From Asterias amurensis (Eukaryota; Echinodermata; Asteroidea; Forcipulatida; Asteriidae): a stretch of DNA of 64,000 nucleotides. Of this stretch, positions 34,601 through 45,800 are shown one piece after another; position 1 is the first letter of the stretch; every line of letters begins with the position of its first letter. The stretch is from NCBI RefSeq assembly GCF_032118995.1, contig NC_092653.1, positions 23,331,202 through 23,395,201 of the forward strand. Direction: 5' to 3'. A program made the position numbers and the translations under genes. The notes beneath the pieces are model-generated. The model worked only from the letters and a program-made list of their open reading frames with translations. It did no database searches and had not been told where the DNA came from.

Positions 34601-36636
34601 CTGTAAACATACTGTAAATAGAAGGGGGTTCTCCCTGTGTTTTCTGGCATATTTGATTGTAGAATACGCTGCAGCGCCTTGTAAACCCTGACATCAAAAA
34701 TGAGTCTCATAATTCAAACTTACCTCTGCTTACTGATCATTGAAATAATCAATTTATGAGATACCTGTATATAAGTACTGGTTATTATTGCTATAATATG
34801 TTTTATTATGTTGATTTAATAATGTTTACTACAAGTTCTCTTGAAGATAGATCAAAATAAAGCATTTCAGGTCTTGTTAATAAACTATTCCTGGTCTAAT
34901 GAAAGTTCTAAGAACTAGTGTAGATTTTCTTAAACTTGAGCCCTATGTTGACATTCTTCAAAATGTTTCCTGCAGGTTTACTTTCCTGGGTTCATCCAGA
35001 GCGAGCTGTACTACCGTTTCCTGACCGAACTCATCAACACAATCAAGAGCGAGCATGCCTCAATAAACTCTGACCTGTCAGTGGCGGGTGGCGCAGTGGC
35101 AGGCATCGGGGCGGAGGACAAGCCCAAATCCCGCAATACTCTCCTAGCGGAGGGCAATGTCAAGAAGTTGTTTGAAGAGAGTGAGATGAACATTGAGAGC
35201 CTGGATTCGAACCCAGATCTGTTGTGGCAGAGACCAGACCCTGGGTAAGTGGCAAAGAGAGGTCTTGTGTATCAGACTAAAATTCTGATGGATGAATCAT
35301 TAGAGTGTGGGTTTGATTTTCAGTCATAACCCATGCCCTTGAGTAAGAAACCTAACCATAATTGCTTCTCTTAACCTGGGTGTATAAATGGGAACCTAAT
35401 AGAATGAGTCAGTGTTGTGGTAACACCATAGCACTTATATAAGCAGGTGGGTGGTATGCTCCCTTGAGAATGAGAAAGTCTGAGTAACAGTCTCAGTATG
35501 CCTGATGAAATTTTCAGCTTTAGGTGTTGGAAGAAAACCCCAATGAGGGAAAAATCAAGCACTTGGGTGGGGACTGAAAATACCAATCCACATGCAAGGC
35601 TTTGGTCTAAGGCGGGATTCAAACTGGGTTCACAGAGGTGTAAGGCAGCGAAGGAAACCACCTGGCCACTATAAACTTGAGCGCATTCAGCATAATGCTC
35701 CCTCTGTTGCTTTTGACCAATGTAAGAGTTAAATGTACATTTGTTAAATGTACATTTATTGAGATGCGTTTTTTTTCCTCCATCTAGGATGATGACGTTT
35801 GGTAAGGTGAATCATTTAGGACAGTTTGTCCCCGAGTACGAGCCGGATCCAGAAGCCATAAACAAGAAATCCTCAGGTTAGTTCTCTCTCCTATTTGTCA
35901 GTATATAAATTTTATTTTATGAAAATCACCATCTACATGTATACAGGATTAAAACAATAGAATGGTTGCAAAAACCACAGATGTACTCTGCCTTTAAGTT
36001 GTTTTGTACGACTGATGGAAATTCCCATATAAAATCATATTCATTTGATGTTCCTTTCTTACCAGGTTCAAAGTTTTCCTTCAAGAAACTAGTAAAAGGC
36101 GACCAGGAAGCGGTATGTATTTTGCTTGCCTTGTTTATTTTGTAAGATTGAATTGTCTCGATATTTGTTTTGTTATTAGAAGTTTAATACTAATATTGTG
36201 TTTTGGCAGGCATGATACTTCATTATTGTAAGAGCAAGGCAGCTTACCTTATTAATAGGGCATCTCAATGTCTGTTTTATTGGATCATTTCAAGTGTCTT
36301 GCTCATGACACAAGTTTCGTGAACGGGATTTGAACCCACATCCCAATGATCGTGCAACCAGAGCTTTAGTTTAATGCATGAGATCACCCCTCCGACGAAT
36401 TACACACCAAATAATTCTTGGTATATATTATTTTGCAGACAAAAGAGGAAATGGCACTCAAGATAGCACAAATGATCATCAACGACGTCAACATGCAGAC
36501 AGGGACGTCAACTCCACCTCCTTCCCCGTCCATCAGACCCAGCAGTGCCCAGAGGGGTGTGGCGTCTGCACCCCGCCTACCCCACGGCAGTCCAAGGGTG
36601 AAGTTCAATGAGATCAGTGAGCAGTCATCATCATGA
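28613..36636 (+). CDS. AKAP10: AKAP10 (D-AKAP2), dual-RGS PKA anchoring protein
   Basis: This scaffold tethers PKA regulatory subunits to membranes and Rab vesicles. Twelve coding exons fit in phase, 674 aa (human 662): 28613-28637, 29711-29962, 31027-31581, 32104-32202, 32434-32518, 32865-32988, 33655-33791, 34227-34371, 34976-35244, 35788-35876, 36066-36112, 36439-36636. The first exon encodes only MPLFKKKS, matching the basic human start MSFFRRK. RGS domain 1 begins near residue 111 (TLPEVLHDNGALPYFIQFM), is split by a low-complexity insert (about 160-278), and resumes at ASNIFTRYLCKN. RGS 2 covers about 358-480 (YMEQEGAVHLLQFWIAAENFQ, LEVETNICREDGPLPDC). The PKA-binding amphipathic helix is near 610-628 (EEMALKIAQMIINDV). 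The tail after it is about 45 residues of Ser/Pro-rich sequence ending EQSSS, and lacks the PDZ ligand (TKL) of the human protein. Confidence 0.97.
29085..29272. repeat. Family G palindromic MITE
   Basis: Arms GTATTCTGCCACCACTTTTAT and, inverted, AAAAAGTGATGGCAGATAAT, with TCCGAGGATACGGAAATCTT at the right end. The same family is at 4478-4830. It is in the first AKAP10 intron. A tRNA-like SINE fragment (ATTCAAACCC, minus sense) follows at about 29330-29465. Confidence 0.6.
30019..30256. repeat. TTAA-MITE (family B), degraded copy
   Basis: TTTGGTAATTGTCAACACTC, GTATCCCAACATATCTATGC, TGTGTGCTTTTAGATGCC and CTTCAGAGGGAGTCAGTTCTC follow the order of the full copies, but the right terminus is missing. 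It lies in AKAP10 intron 2. Confidence 0.65.
30362..30640. repeat. 279-bp MITE (family A), copy 2
   Basis: It has the same GGGGTCGAAATT / AATTTCGACCCC termini and exactly the same length as the copy at 46-324. It is flanked by CA on both sides. It lies in AKAP10 intron 2. Confidence 0.8.
30828..31005. repeat. Family D repeat fragment, inverted
   Basis: AAGGGGCAACTCTATGAGG, AAAGGGCACCACGGCA (twice) and GGGGCAAAGCAATTTTC correspond in order to the inverted family element at 63115-63272. It ends about 20 bp before AKAP10 exon 3. Confidence 0.5.
31692..32045. repeat. TTAA-MITE (family B), left-truncated
   Basis: It starts within the element (AAGACCAGTCTTCTGACTTG) and runs to the intact right terminus GTGTCCACTGCCTTTAA. 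A family D-like stretch (31625-31690) abuts the left side. It ends 58 bp before AKAP10 exon 4. Confidence 0.8.
33115..33500 (+). repeat. Two tRNA-headed SINE pieces in direct repeat
   Basis: AAATAGGGAGAACGC is followed by GGGCTAGATAGCTTTGTTGG (about 33125-33145). The same pair recurs at about 33357-33400 (GGGCTAGATAGCTCAGTTGA), each followed by a tRNA-like GTTCAAATCACACTC or GTTTCAAGTCACGCTC box B. The A-box region (TAGCTCAGTTGATAGAG) is tRNA-like. They lie in an AKAP10 intron. Confidence 0.6.
34455..34720 (+). repeat. SINE-2 relative
   Basis: GTCATGGTCGAGAGTGTGAG, TGGCCCTTGTGTCCTCAAGT, AAGCACTCATAAGGTGC and AAGGGGGTTCTCCCTGTG extend a tRNA-like head related to 21758-22105. It lies in an AKAP10 intron. 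A short CCCTAA-type telomere-like run precedes it (34406-34434). Confidence 0.45.
35285..35440 (+). repeat. SINE-2 relative
   Basis: GAGTGTGGGTTTGATTTTCA, CCCTTGAGTAAGAAACCTAA, CCATAATTGCTTCTCTTAACC and GGGAACCTAATAGAATG follow the SINE-2 order. It lies in the AKAP10 intron after exon 9. Confidence 0.55.
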
Positions 36637-39600
36637 CAATACTAATAATTAGGAGGTGAGCACCCCCTCATTGGAATGGTACTCTAAAAGGTAACTAGGA
36701 CATCACTTGATATGACTCAGGCCTCTATGGGAGCAATACTGATGAGGTCAAGCAAAGTCACAGCTACTAGTTACCATTTAGAGTCTACTCATTGGAGGTT
36801 GAGAGCATCTCAAATTGAAGCTTTAGTACTAACATTCCTCATACTCGTTTGACCTCGAGAGAAACTCACGAGTTGTAGTTCTGTCACTGGTACTCACTAT
36901 ATCATACTTGTTCTCTTGTATCAGAGACTCGTTTGGCCTAGAGAGAATCTCAAGGAGTTCTAGTTTTGACCAGAATTCACACTTACTCTTTGTCCCAACA
37001 CTGCAATGTTGTACTTATATGCTAAAAAACTTGAATTGTTTAATTAAAGTTAAAATTGATCATGCTCCTACTGCCAGTAACAGGATTCAAAAAGGTTTTT
37101 CGTCACCAGGCATGCTTGAGGGCCTAGTGGCTTTTATCTGCTCTAGAATTCGGAGGTTGCAAGTTGAATCCTACCCAAGTAATACTGCTGGACTCTTGAT
37201 AGAAAGTACTGAGTATACAGTGCTTACATGTATCACACATTGTTGGGTAAACCAAAATGGTTATCTTTATTCCTGATGCAAGATGCCAATGTGATTTACA
37301 AGACATCTCTCAAATGATGATGTTCTGACAAGTCAATTTAAAAGCGAAAATATATCAAAGGCCTGATGTGAATTGACATTTGCAGGTAATTGAGACAACT
37401 CCATCCAAACAGGAATAATTATTTTCAAATTGTTGTGAATTTTCGTGATGGAATGTGTCAAAAATCTTTTAAAAACAACAATACAAACTTAAGAAATATG
37501 TTTTTAATTTTTGTATGTATTGTGAATTGAATTGTTGAAGTGAAAGAATTTAATATTTGATTTACACAGTTGGTTGTTAAATAATTTGTTCTGTAAGGCA
37601 TCAAGATATTGCCCCCTTATTGGAAATAATACAACACTTATATTCAGATTTGAGTATTCTGTTTTAGTAACTGTTTTGAAGCACAAAAGACCATTACTAA
37701 AACGTGGCCAAATATTAATTTTGTCAAGCGGTAACAAAGTTCGGTATTCGAGTGGTTTCCAAATTCTACAAACTTTAATGCAATGTGTAACAGGCAGTTG
37801 AAGTCAAATACAGAATGACACCATGCAATTATCTCAAACTGCTAATTAAAACCATGTAAACTTAGTGTTTTGCACTACAAATGCCAACAAATTTGACAAT
37901 ATCGTTGTGTCAGCAGAAAAACCCTGTATCTCGATGTTTCTTGCATAAAAACACCAATGGACAAAGCCAGAGCCATTGTCACTTGTTTCACACATCTGGC
38001 AGTAGCTTAATATCTTTTGCATGCACCCAAGCCACGCTATTGAAATCTTCAAAGTCTTTAAAAAAACAAATAAGTAACACGTTCAAGACAACATTGAAAA
38101 ACTTATCATTCATTCCAACTGCAAAGAAAATCAACTAAGAATAAAATACTTGCCAAATTGATACAAAATTACCTTATTTTAAAAGATTACTGTAAATGTA
38201 AATTTAAAAAAATATTATCTAAACTTAACACACACTGCATTTAATAATCTGTGTGTTTTAAATTATTGATGAAAATTGCTTATAATTGTTTGTGGAAAAA
38301 AACAAGTTATTTATACAACTTAATAAGCTGATAACAGACCAAAGTGTAGTGAGTTTTAATGTTACCCATTTTTAATACTGAAAGCTTATATACAAAGTGA
38401 ATGGAAAGTTCATGCTTTCATTATGCTTTCGTTGTGTCACAACCAAATGACATGTAATACAATTGTCTTAGTTTATTGTGAGTTATAGCAAGCAACCTAC
38501 ACCAAAGTGTTTCTGATAGGAACTTTGGGACTATAGTTGGCAGCAGAATTACCAGGTAAAATTTCTATTTTTTTTACTATAGGTCCGAGCACACGTACAT
38601 ATCCATCTCACAACCCCTCATATTGGTAATAATAAAACTGTCAATACATGGCCCATTTGAGGACTGGGGCCGATCCACTCTTCGGGTGCACTCATGTATG
38701 ATTGCCGGCAAAAGAGACATCAAGTCATATAGCAACTGGTCCCCTATCATTTATCTTTGATCGTGTGATATGTCTAACTAACTGTATGCAATTTACAGTG
38801 AAAAACATGATTACTTTTGGAGGGAATTGCGTAAAAAAAATTGTATTTTGAAACGTGTGTACTAAGCCTCCTACAAGCACCATACCAACGCTCACCAGTT
38901 TTTAACAAGCCTGCTTGCAAACCAGTCACTTTTCGGAGCCGATAGTAGGGGTTAGTGACAAGAGGTATCGATAGCCCCAGTGCCAAAGGTAGTGAGGCTG
39001 AATGGATTTACCTGGTACAGTTATAAGCCTGCTGCCAACTAGCATCCCCAGAGGTCTACAAGTTGTATGATTGCTTATAAATAATTTTTGTAAAGCAGCC
39101 CTCAAAATGCAAATTTAAATCCAATGTTTACAGTGCATATGTCGTTATTATTTGTATAATGGGGAAACTTGACCAAGTTGGTCCCAACTTCATTAAGCTG
39201 TTAAGCAGGAAACGATGCTTAGCAAATTTGCTTCTGCTAAATGGGTGGACCCAGAGAAATTGTCATGGGGTGGGGAAAATAAGGATGGTGTATACTTATG
39301 TACTTGACGTACTTACTTTGGGGCAGGGACACACCCTTTCTCCTTAGATCCACCATTGCTCTTCTTAAAGTCTCAAAATGAGTCTATAGTTGAAGTGGCA
39401 CGACTCATGAAAACATTTTTTTTACAAACTTCAGCAGGCCTGGTACTTCATAGAGGCAGTCTGTGTTGAAGTAGTGCCCCTTAAAATGTTCAAATACAAA
39501 TTGACATTGCCCTTTTGTAAGGAAAAATGTATTGCTTTATGAGGTCACATGGTATGCCCTTCCTTTATTGATGTACCAAGTTGTGAACCATGCTTCCCTT

Positions 39601-40255
39601 GATAAATGAATATGAAACCCACTCTTTGTACATGTGTTATAGCTTTGGAAACGTCCCTTAATATAAGTACATATAAATGTGTGGCCCAACATGTGAAAGT
39701 GTCGTATGCAATGTACTTCCACAGTGTAAACCTCCCCAGATTCTGACTGACTTGTTCGAGTACATTGATGTTGTGTATGGTGATCAACCCAAAATGAACA
39801 GGTTTTGTACATGTACAGCATAGATAGATAAAGATAAACAATAGGCCTATGATATTAAAATGGTCTACCCAAAATAAAATTAAAATGAATACAAATCATC
39901 ACTTTGTATCTGCCTTTATTTATTTTGTCAGCTCTTCTTTAGGAACACCCTGTGTGGAAACCTCCCAGTTGGTGACTTCTCTGTGTCCTGTCTGTCACCC
40001 TTATTTTCCAACAACCCCATGTTCCGAAAAACCCTTGTGATTTACACTTTAGGGCGATACATATTTAATCGACCTCGCGCACATTAAGTCGTTGCATGCA
40101 ATGGGGCACCTCCTCGTAGAGGTCATCCAGTGTGCAGCAAATACTTGGCTTTTGCGTTTCCGTTTTTCCTAGAGCTAATAAGATGGTGGCAAGATGACAT
40201 CAACACACAATTAAGGTCCATTATTAAGTTGGTTCAACAAAGCAACGCTTGAAAA
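36637..40255. other. AKAP10 3' UTR and tail-to-tail gap to TUBD1
   Basis: The first 1.5 kb after the AKAP10 stop is AT-rich and UTR-like. A candidate AATAAA lies at 38140-38145. The MITE at 38518-39060 and a family D fragment at 39430-39545 follow. The overlapping minus-strand signals (TTTATT at 39915-39920 and 39919-39924) probably end TUBD1 transcripts. No open frame here has coding character. Confidence 0.5.
38518..39060. repeat. Large family E MITE
   Basis: The termini TTTGGGACTATAGTTGGCAG-CAGAATTACCAGGTAAA and, inverted, TTTACCTGGTACAGTTATAA-GCCTGCTGCCAACTAGCATC match the arms of the 148-bp element at 26628-26775. The interior of about 450 bp is unrelated to the small element and shows no coding frame, so it may be an internal insertion or the longer parental form. 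Confidence 0.6.
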
Positions 40256-41763
40256 TTAGAGTTCTCTATAGTTGTGCACAACTTGTTCCAAGCTTGCAAA
40301 GCAGTCAATAAATTCTTCTTCAGTCATACCGTGCCTGGTGTACCAATGTACGTACGCCCTCATGGCAAACATACTCCATGCTTTGCTTAACACTCTGTCC
40401 AAGGGTTCAATAGGGGTCTGGCAGTTGCTCAACAGGCCTGCTGTCTTCTCTAACCCATTAAAAGGTTGTTCGTTTGATTGCATTGCGAAAGCTGCTGAAC
40501 CTGGCACCCAGTTGGCATAGAGGGCTCTGTTCTTAAACCCTGTGGTGTCCACCAGTCCCGAGTCCTTCCCCCGAATGGTGAGCAAGGCAGCAATGGATTT
40601 ATTGTGTTCACTTGATGCAGATGGTTTTGATGGTAGTTTCATTTGCCAGTTGATCCCTGCAAAGAAAAGTTACAAATAATCTGTTACATTATTATTTTCC
40701 GTAAAAGAATGTGAGCTTTGAAATGCTTGATGGCGAAGGGCATCTTATTAGGGGCGAGTCGTGCAAACTTTTCAAGATTTCAACATGCTTTACCTTCTTC
40801 CATAACAGAGCCTGTCACCAGCATCTGCCTGAGCCTTGTGACGAGGCTTGGATAGTTAAATGTGCTGAATGCCAAAGCAGCCTCCGAGACTTGTGGAACA
40901 CTCCGCATTGTCAGGAGTTTGTAGTCCGGGTGTGGAACAAGATGCTCTAGTAGGTGTCCAAAAGAGGAAGGATGCTTTGGATTGGCGAAGTCAGACAAAA
41001 GCGATGCTGGTTGCAAGGCCATGTTCATCTGTTGTGCAATGACTTTGTTCATGTCTAGGAAAGAGATGTTTTGTTTAGCAGTTATGTACTGGCCACAGAT
41101 CCTCCGAATGCTGTCATTATGGGTTATGAGAACAGCATCAGCACACTGGTAGAGATGTCCAAGTGAGAGGATGGCATTGTAGTTCTGTAGGATGACTTCC
41201 CCAGTACCATGTGGCCAGATCAGGTGATTGAACAAGAAGGCATTGGGGTAGTTATCCTGGAGCACCTGGGTGATGCGGGTTCCAACGCCTGATCCTGTGC
41301 CCCCAGCAACACTCATGAGGGTCAGGAACCCAGCAAAAGCATCACACCTCTCTACCTCTCTCTGCACTCGCTCCAAGACCTCTTCCTCAACCCGGGGACC
41401 CTGTCCATGGAACCCATCGGCCCAGTTGTTACCAGCTCCTTGTTTCTTTGAGAACATCTGCTTCCTGTCATACTTCCAAGATCCTGACCTATGTGCTTGT
41501 GCAGCGACATTCTGCACAACTTTTCCTTCCATATCAACTAAAACTGCTCTAGCAGATGGGGCTACTCCAGGTGTCTTTCCCTCTGTATATTGGAGAAATT
41601 CATCTTTAGGGTCATGGAAGAAACGTCTGAGGCTGTCCAAGTGATAAGCTGTTTTTTTAGAAGGCTTCTCATGTTGACTGTTGATGTCAGACATAAGGGT
41701 CTGGAAGAATTGATGACCGACTTGGTTGCCACATTGCCCAAGCTGCACTGTTACAACAGACAT
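40256..41763 (-). CDS. TUBD1: TUBD1, delta-tubulin
   Basis: Delta-tubulin is needed for triplet microtubules of centrioles and basal bodies. Two coding exons, 41763-40794 and 40656-40256, join in phase 1 to give 456 aa (human 453). The start MSVVTVQLGQCGNQVG matches the family N-terminus. The tubulin signature (A)GGTGSG is at about residues 154-159. Delta-specific motifs are present: LVDMEGKVV, QGAGNNWADG, WPHGTGEVILQNYN, LEHLVPHPDYKLLTMR, TIRGKD, GKAW-type LSKAWSMFAMRAYVHWYT, and a C-terminus FASLEQVVHNYREL close to human SLEQVVASYCNL. An extra segment of about 20 residues sits after residue 27 compared with human. The four codons upstream of the ATG are open but have no better start. A probable 5' UTR intron lies upstream. 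Confidence 0.96.
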
Positions 41764-42820
41764 TATGACGAGCACTTTATAAAAATCAACTTTCTTTAAA
41801 AGATAACAAGCTGTCTGTAAAAAAAAAAAAAGGAAACAAATTTCAAAATTAGATTAACACAACTAGTGTCAAACGTTTCAGAAACAAATGGGACGGGGAG
41901 TGCTTTACGTGCTGTACTTCAGTGTACTTTATTGATTACTTAAAATACATGCTCCATTTGCTGAAGGTTAGATACAAACAAAAATCCTACTTCTACTACT
42001 AAACTAGCTACTTCTCCTTTGTTACTTGACAGTCCATAAGTGAGGATATTACCAATGAGCAATTCTAACTTAGAGTTAACTTTTAAAATAAAGGACATAC
42101 AGTAAGTGACAAAGAAACAAACAAACCCACATTGTGATGACTCAGCAAACAAATCTTTTGTTCCATCGCTAGACTGCTCAGCTATGAGAAATCAGGAAAT
42201 TAATTTGTGTGTTTTTCTGTCACTTTGTAATAGTATTGAATAAGTTAATAACTATAGTAGTTAGATTTATTAGTTATAACTTTGTAATTGTAGTTCTGTA
42301 CTGGTGTTTCTTTTATAAAGCTAAGCAATTAATAAAATAGTTAACAAATTACACAAAGTTCGCAAACAAATTAAAACTAACAATTAACATTATAACACTG
42401 CACACTATAGTACATTACAAAAAGTACAACACTGACACCACTTTTTCATTCGTTATAAAATTAGTGTCTAATTAATTTACTCGAACTGAGTTATTCCTCT
42501 CAATCTCAGTTTCACTCATGCTTTTGATTTGTCCGTATTCTGGGCAATACCGTTCACAGTAACCGAAAAGACAAGTTTACGTGTAGCCAGTCTCAATTTA
42601 TCAAACATAACATACCTTCTATACATAATAAGTAGAAAGGATGATGAACAACTAGTTGGGGAAGCTGGTGTTTGCTACATTTGGTCGCAATTCTGAAAAA
42701 GTGTTCTAAAACTGTCCAACTGGTTCGGTGCACACGACGGCGTGTTTACTTCTTTTTAGTTAGTTCTGCAACCCAAGTAACAATCTAACATAGCGCCCTC
42801 TGTTGTCGTTTCTGTGGCTT
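41764..42820 (-). promoter_or_regulatory. TUBD1 5' UTR with probable intron, and promoter
   Basis: On the minus strand a very strong acceptor (long T tract then ACAG) ends at 41815, 51 bases upstream of the TUBD1 ATG. A donor AAG|GTATGT lies at 42616/42615. This suggests a non-coding first exon ending at 42616 and an intron of about 800 bp. Transcription would start somewhere in 42620-42820. A family G-like fragment (CACTTTTTCATTCGTTATAA) sits near 42440. Confidence 0.45.
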
Positions 42821-45800
42821 TTTTTTCCTGCCCACACACCGCCCTCAACTTTAGTGGAGGATAAAATCTAGACGTTGTATAAGTCGCTAGCATCATTTTA
42901 CTTGATGATGTTTTCTGTGACTGGACAACGAGGGGGATATATCACACATATCTACTTCATCGATCAGCATTCCCTCATTTTACCCGCACCTTAAAGATCA
43001 AGGCCCTTAATTGCTCATGGTTCAAGTTGACCTACGGAGTTGAGTGTCCGCAATTATCAATAATAAGAACAAACAGAGGGTGTATAATCACAATGCTAAG
43101 CAGATCCGTTTGGCAATTTAAATTCGGTGTGAACTTTAAATGCTGCCTAGGTCCAAACTTTAATAAAAACGTTACGTTAATTTTGAATGACAAATAATAG
43201 CAATGTGCTAGAATCATTTTCTGAACTCTAACCCCCCCCCCCCCCCCCCAAAGAAGAAAAAATTGTTATGGTAACTGAATTGAACACTGCTGGACTATAG
43301 TGACGAATGCATGATCCCATTGGAAAGCATTCATCAAAGTGCAGCCCCTGAATCAACCCATCGTGCAGTTGAATTTTGAAGGTTTGGAACGTTTTGGGGA
43401 AATCGTTTCGCCCTTTGGTAACAAGCATAGAAAGTTATTTGGCTAAAACACCATCTGTACGCTAGTATTTTTATCTCTTAAAATGATACCGGTAGAACAA
43501 CGAGCATTTTTTTCAAAATGGCTGCCATCGCTTGTTATTCTACAAACGGACAATTTAAACCGCGATGCAGCTATCTTTCTCATAGTCTGTTTGCCAATAA
43601 TTATTATGCTTGTATCATCAAAGGCACAATTATATCACCCAGGCCTGATATCACGGTCTAATATAACTACACCTGCAATAATAAGGGTTAATTTAACCAT
43701 GGAGAAAGGCAAGATTTTACTTTGTAGCATATTAAAACTGTCCAGTACAGGTTTTCCTTAAATTCTTCAAATTCAAGACGGTTTATATACTAGCTAATCA
43801 AGTCTTGCCTCGTTGTTGTTGAGGAGGTAGGCCCTATGATTTTATTTCAACAAAGTTCATCTGGAATAGGGATTTCCAGCTAACGCTAAAACCACATGCT
43901 CTTTGGTCTGTGTTTTACATTGAATAGGTACGAGAGAACGTGTGGTAACTGCATAGAATAAGAAGACGATAATATACGACGAGCGTAATGATGTCTTGCC
44001 TACTATGGAGGCCTATACACGTAATGAAGTCATGCGCAAAACATTTCCTGTCAATCAATGTCCGACAAGCCATACAACCCATTTATTTAACCATAGTTTA
44101 TAGCGGCTTGTTAGAAAGAGTCAGGGTGGTAATCGTATCCAATCCCTTAAAGCCATTGTCAAGACACGCCCAATTAAGAGTAGATAACATGGCGTCATGA
44201 TTGACAGCTTATTGTCACTGCTCATCAAGCTCGGACTGCTAATTGACTGAGGACATGGCAGACAGTATTGTCTGGCTCAAAGATAAAGAAGTGTCGTGCA
44301 TATTGTTGCTTGCAGACCATTGTTGACTGGGATCATGGGTGGTGTTTTGGGCACAAAAACGAATAAATGAATCATTAATTTTGCTTATCTTAAACTATGT
44401 TTCCGAAAGACGAAACTAAATTAAATTCACCTGTTCATGTACTGTGTTGTCATTTAGCCTTCGAGAAAGATTCTGCTAGGGCTGAAACGTCATTATTATT
44501 TATTATTTTTTAAATATACAATCATTTTGGTTGGTAAGCAATTTGCAACAGCTAATTTATTGTAAATTAAAAAATTAATTTATTTCAGTTTTACTCTTCT
44601 GTTTAAGATTGTGATTCCTGTATTATTCTTCTCTTTTTGCGTGCGTATATTGCGCTTGGCTCCACGATATTTTCCTGTTATTGTTGAGTCAGTGGTTTAA
44701 TTAACGCAATTGTAAGATATACCTTATAACTAGCAAGGCCTCCACTTAAATATAAATCAATAAACTTAGCCAGAACTGTTTTATGGCCTATCTGCTAAGC
44801 GCAGTTTTCATGTTTCACCAAAATGATACTATCCGACAGTTTTGACTATGGGGACAATAGCTTAGCAACTTGTGGTAGTCTATAAACCCTTCGTCACTTG
44901 GCATTTGAACTGCAACAAAATCTAGTATCATTTTGTTCCCATAGGAACGGACCGTCCCATATAGACCCTAACCGCTGGTCGGGCTCGTTTCTCCAATTCG
45001 CACTGGTTCCCACCCATCCCGAACGGATGCATTCTACCCGCACGTCAACGTCAAAATTTATCAACGTTTGCCACCGAAAATCCCTCAGGACTCTGGAAAT
45101 TATATACTTCGCTTATAATTTCTCGGCCCCTTTGTTAAAAATATTAATGACAAGGGCGAATGTATGCAGGGGTTTTAAAACTATTTTGTTTTCTTGGCCA
45201 ACATAGTCGACATCCTCCATAGAGACCAATGGGATTATTTTTAGCATCTCGTAGTTATGGAATGCCGGGCTTTGTTTTGTAAACAGCTTTTTCAGCATGG
45301 CCTGCCCACACGCCTCAGTATTTTAACAGTTGCACTTTATGCCCGTTTTCGCCACGGAGTCTGCATATATAGACCTACCATGTATAAATGGGACATACGG
45401 TGAGAATCATTTTGATGTTCTGACAGCTAAACGGTTGCTATGTTAAAAAAAAAAATGGGTGTATTTTATTTATTTGAACACGTGCCCAAAGCTGCCATGA
45501 AGAAATATAAGTATCTTCCTGAAGATCCAGTTGACTTATAAATGTTTCACAGGAGTTTTATTTTTCCAAAAGCCATTGTTACATCATTTCAATGAAAAGT
45601 GTTCCAAACTTTAAGTTGTTTAGTTTAATTAAGACCATTCCCAAGATTATTATGCTATGAACAATTAGATAAACTGAAGCCTAATTTTATGTTGGTTAGT
45701 TCACCCATAGAGTATGGTTCACCACGCAGTTATGACCATAGGCTAGTGATATTGCAGTTGCAGACCCTGCCTGTGGAATGGCCTACCTCTCACCACCCTT

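Noticed and set aside
43483-43761. 92-codon open frame with a hydrophobic stretch
   Set aside because: No splice context, no homology recognised and ordinary AT-rich composition; length is within chance expectation.
44898-45206. 102-codon open frame upstream of the large-exon gene
   Set aside because: No recognisable motif or splice logic; most likely chance.
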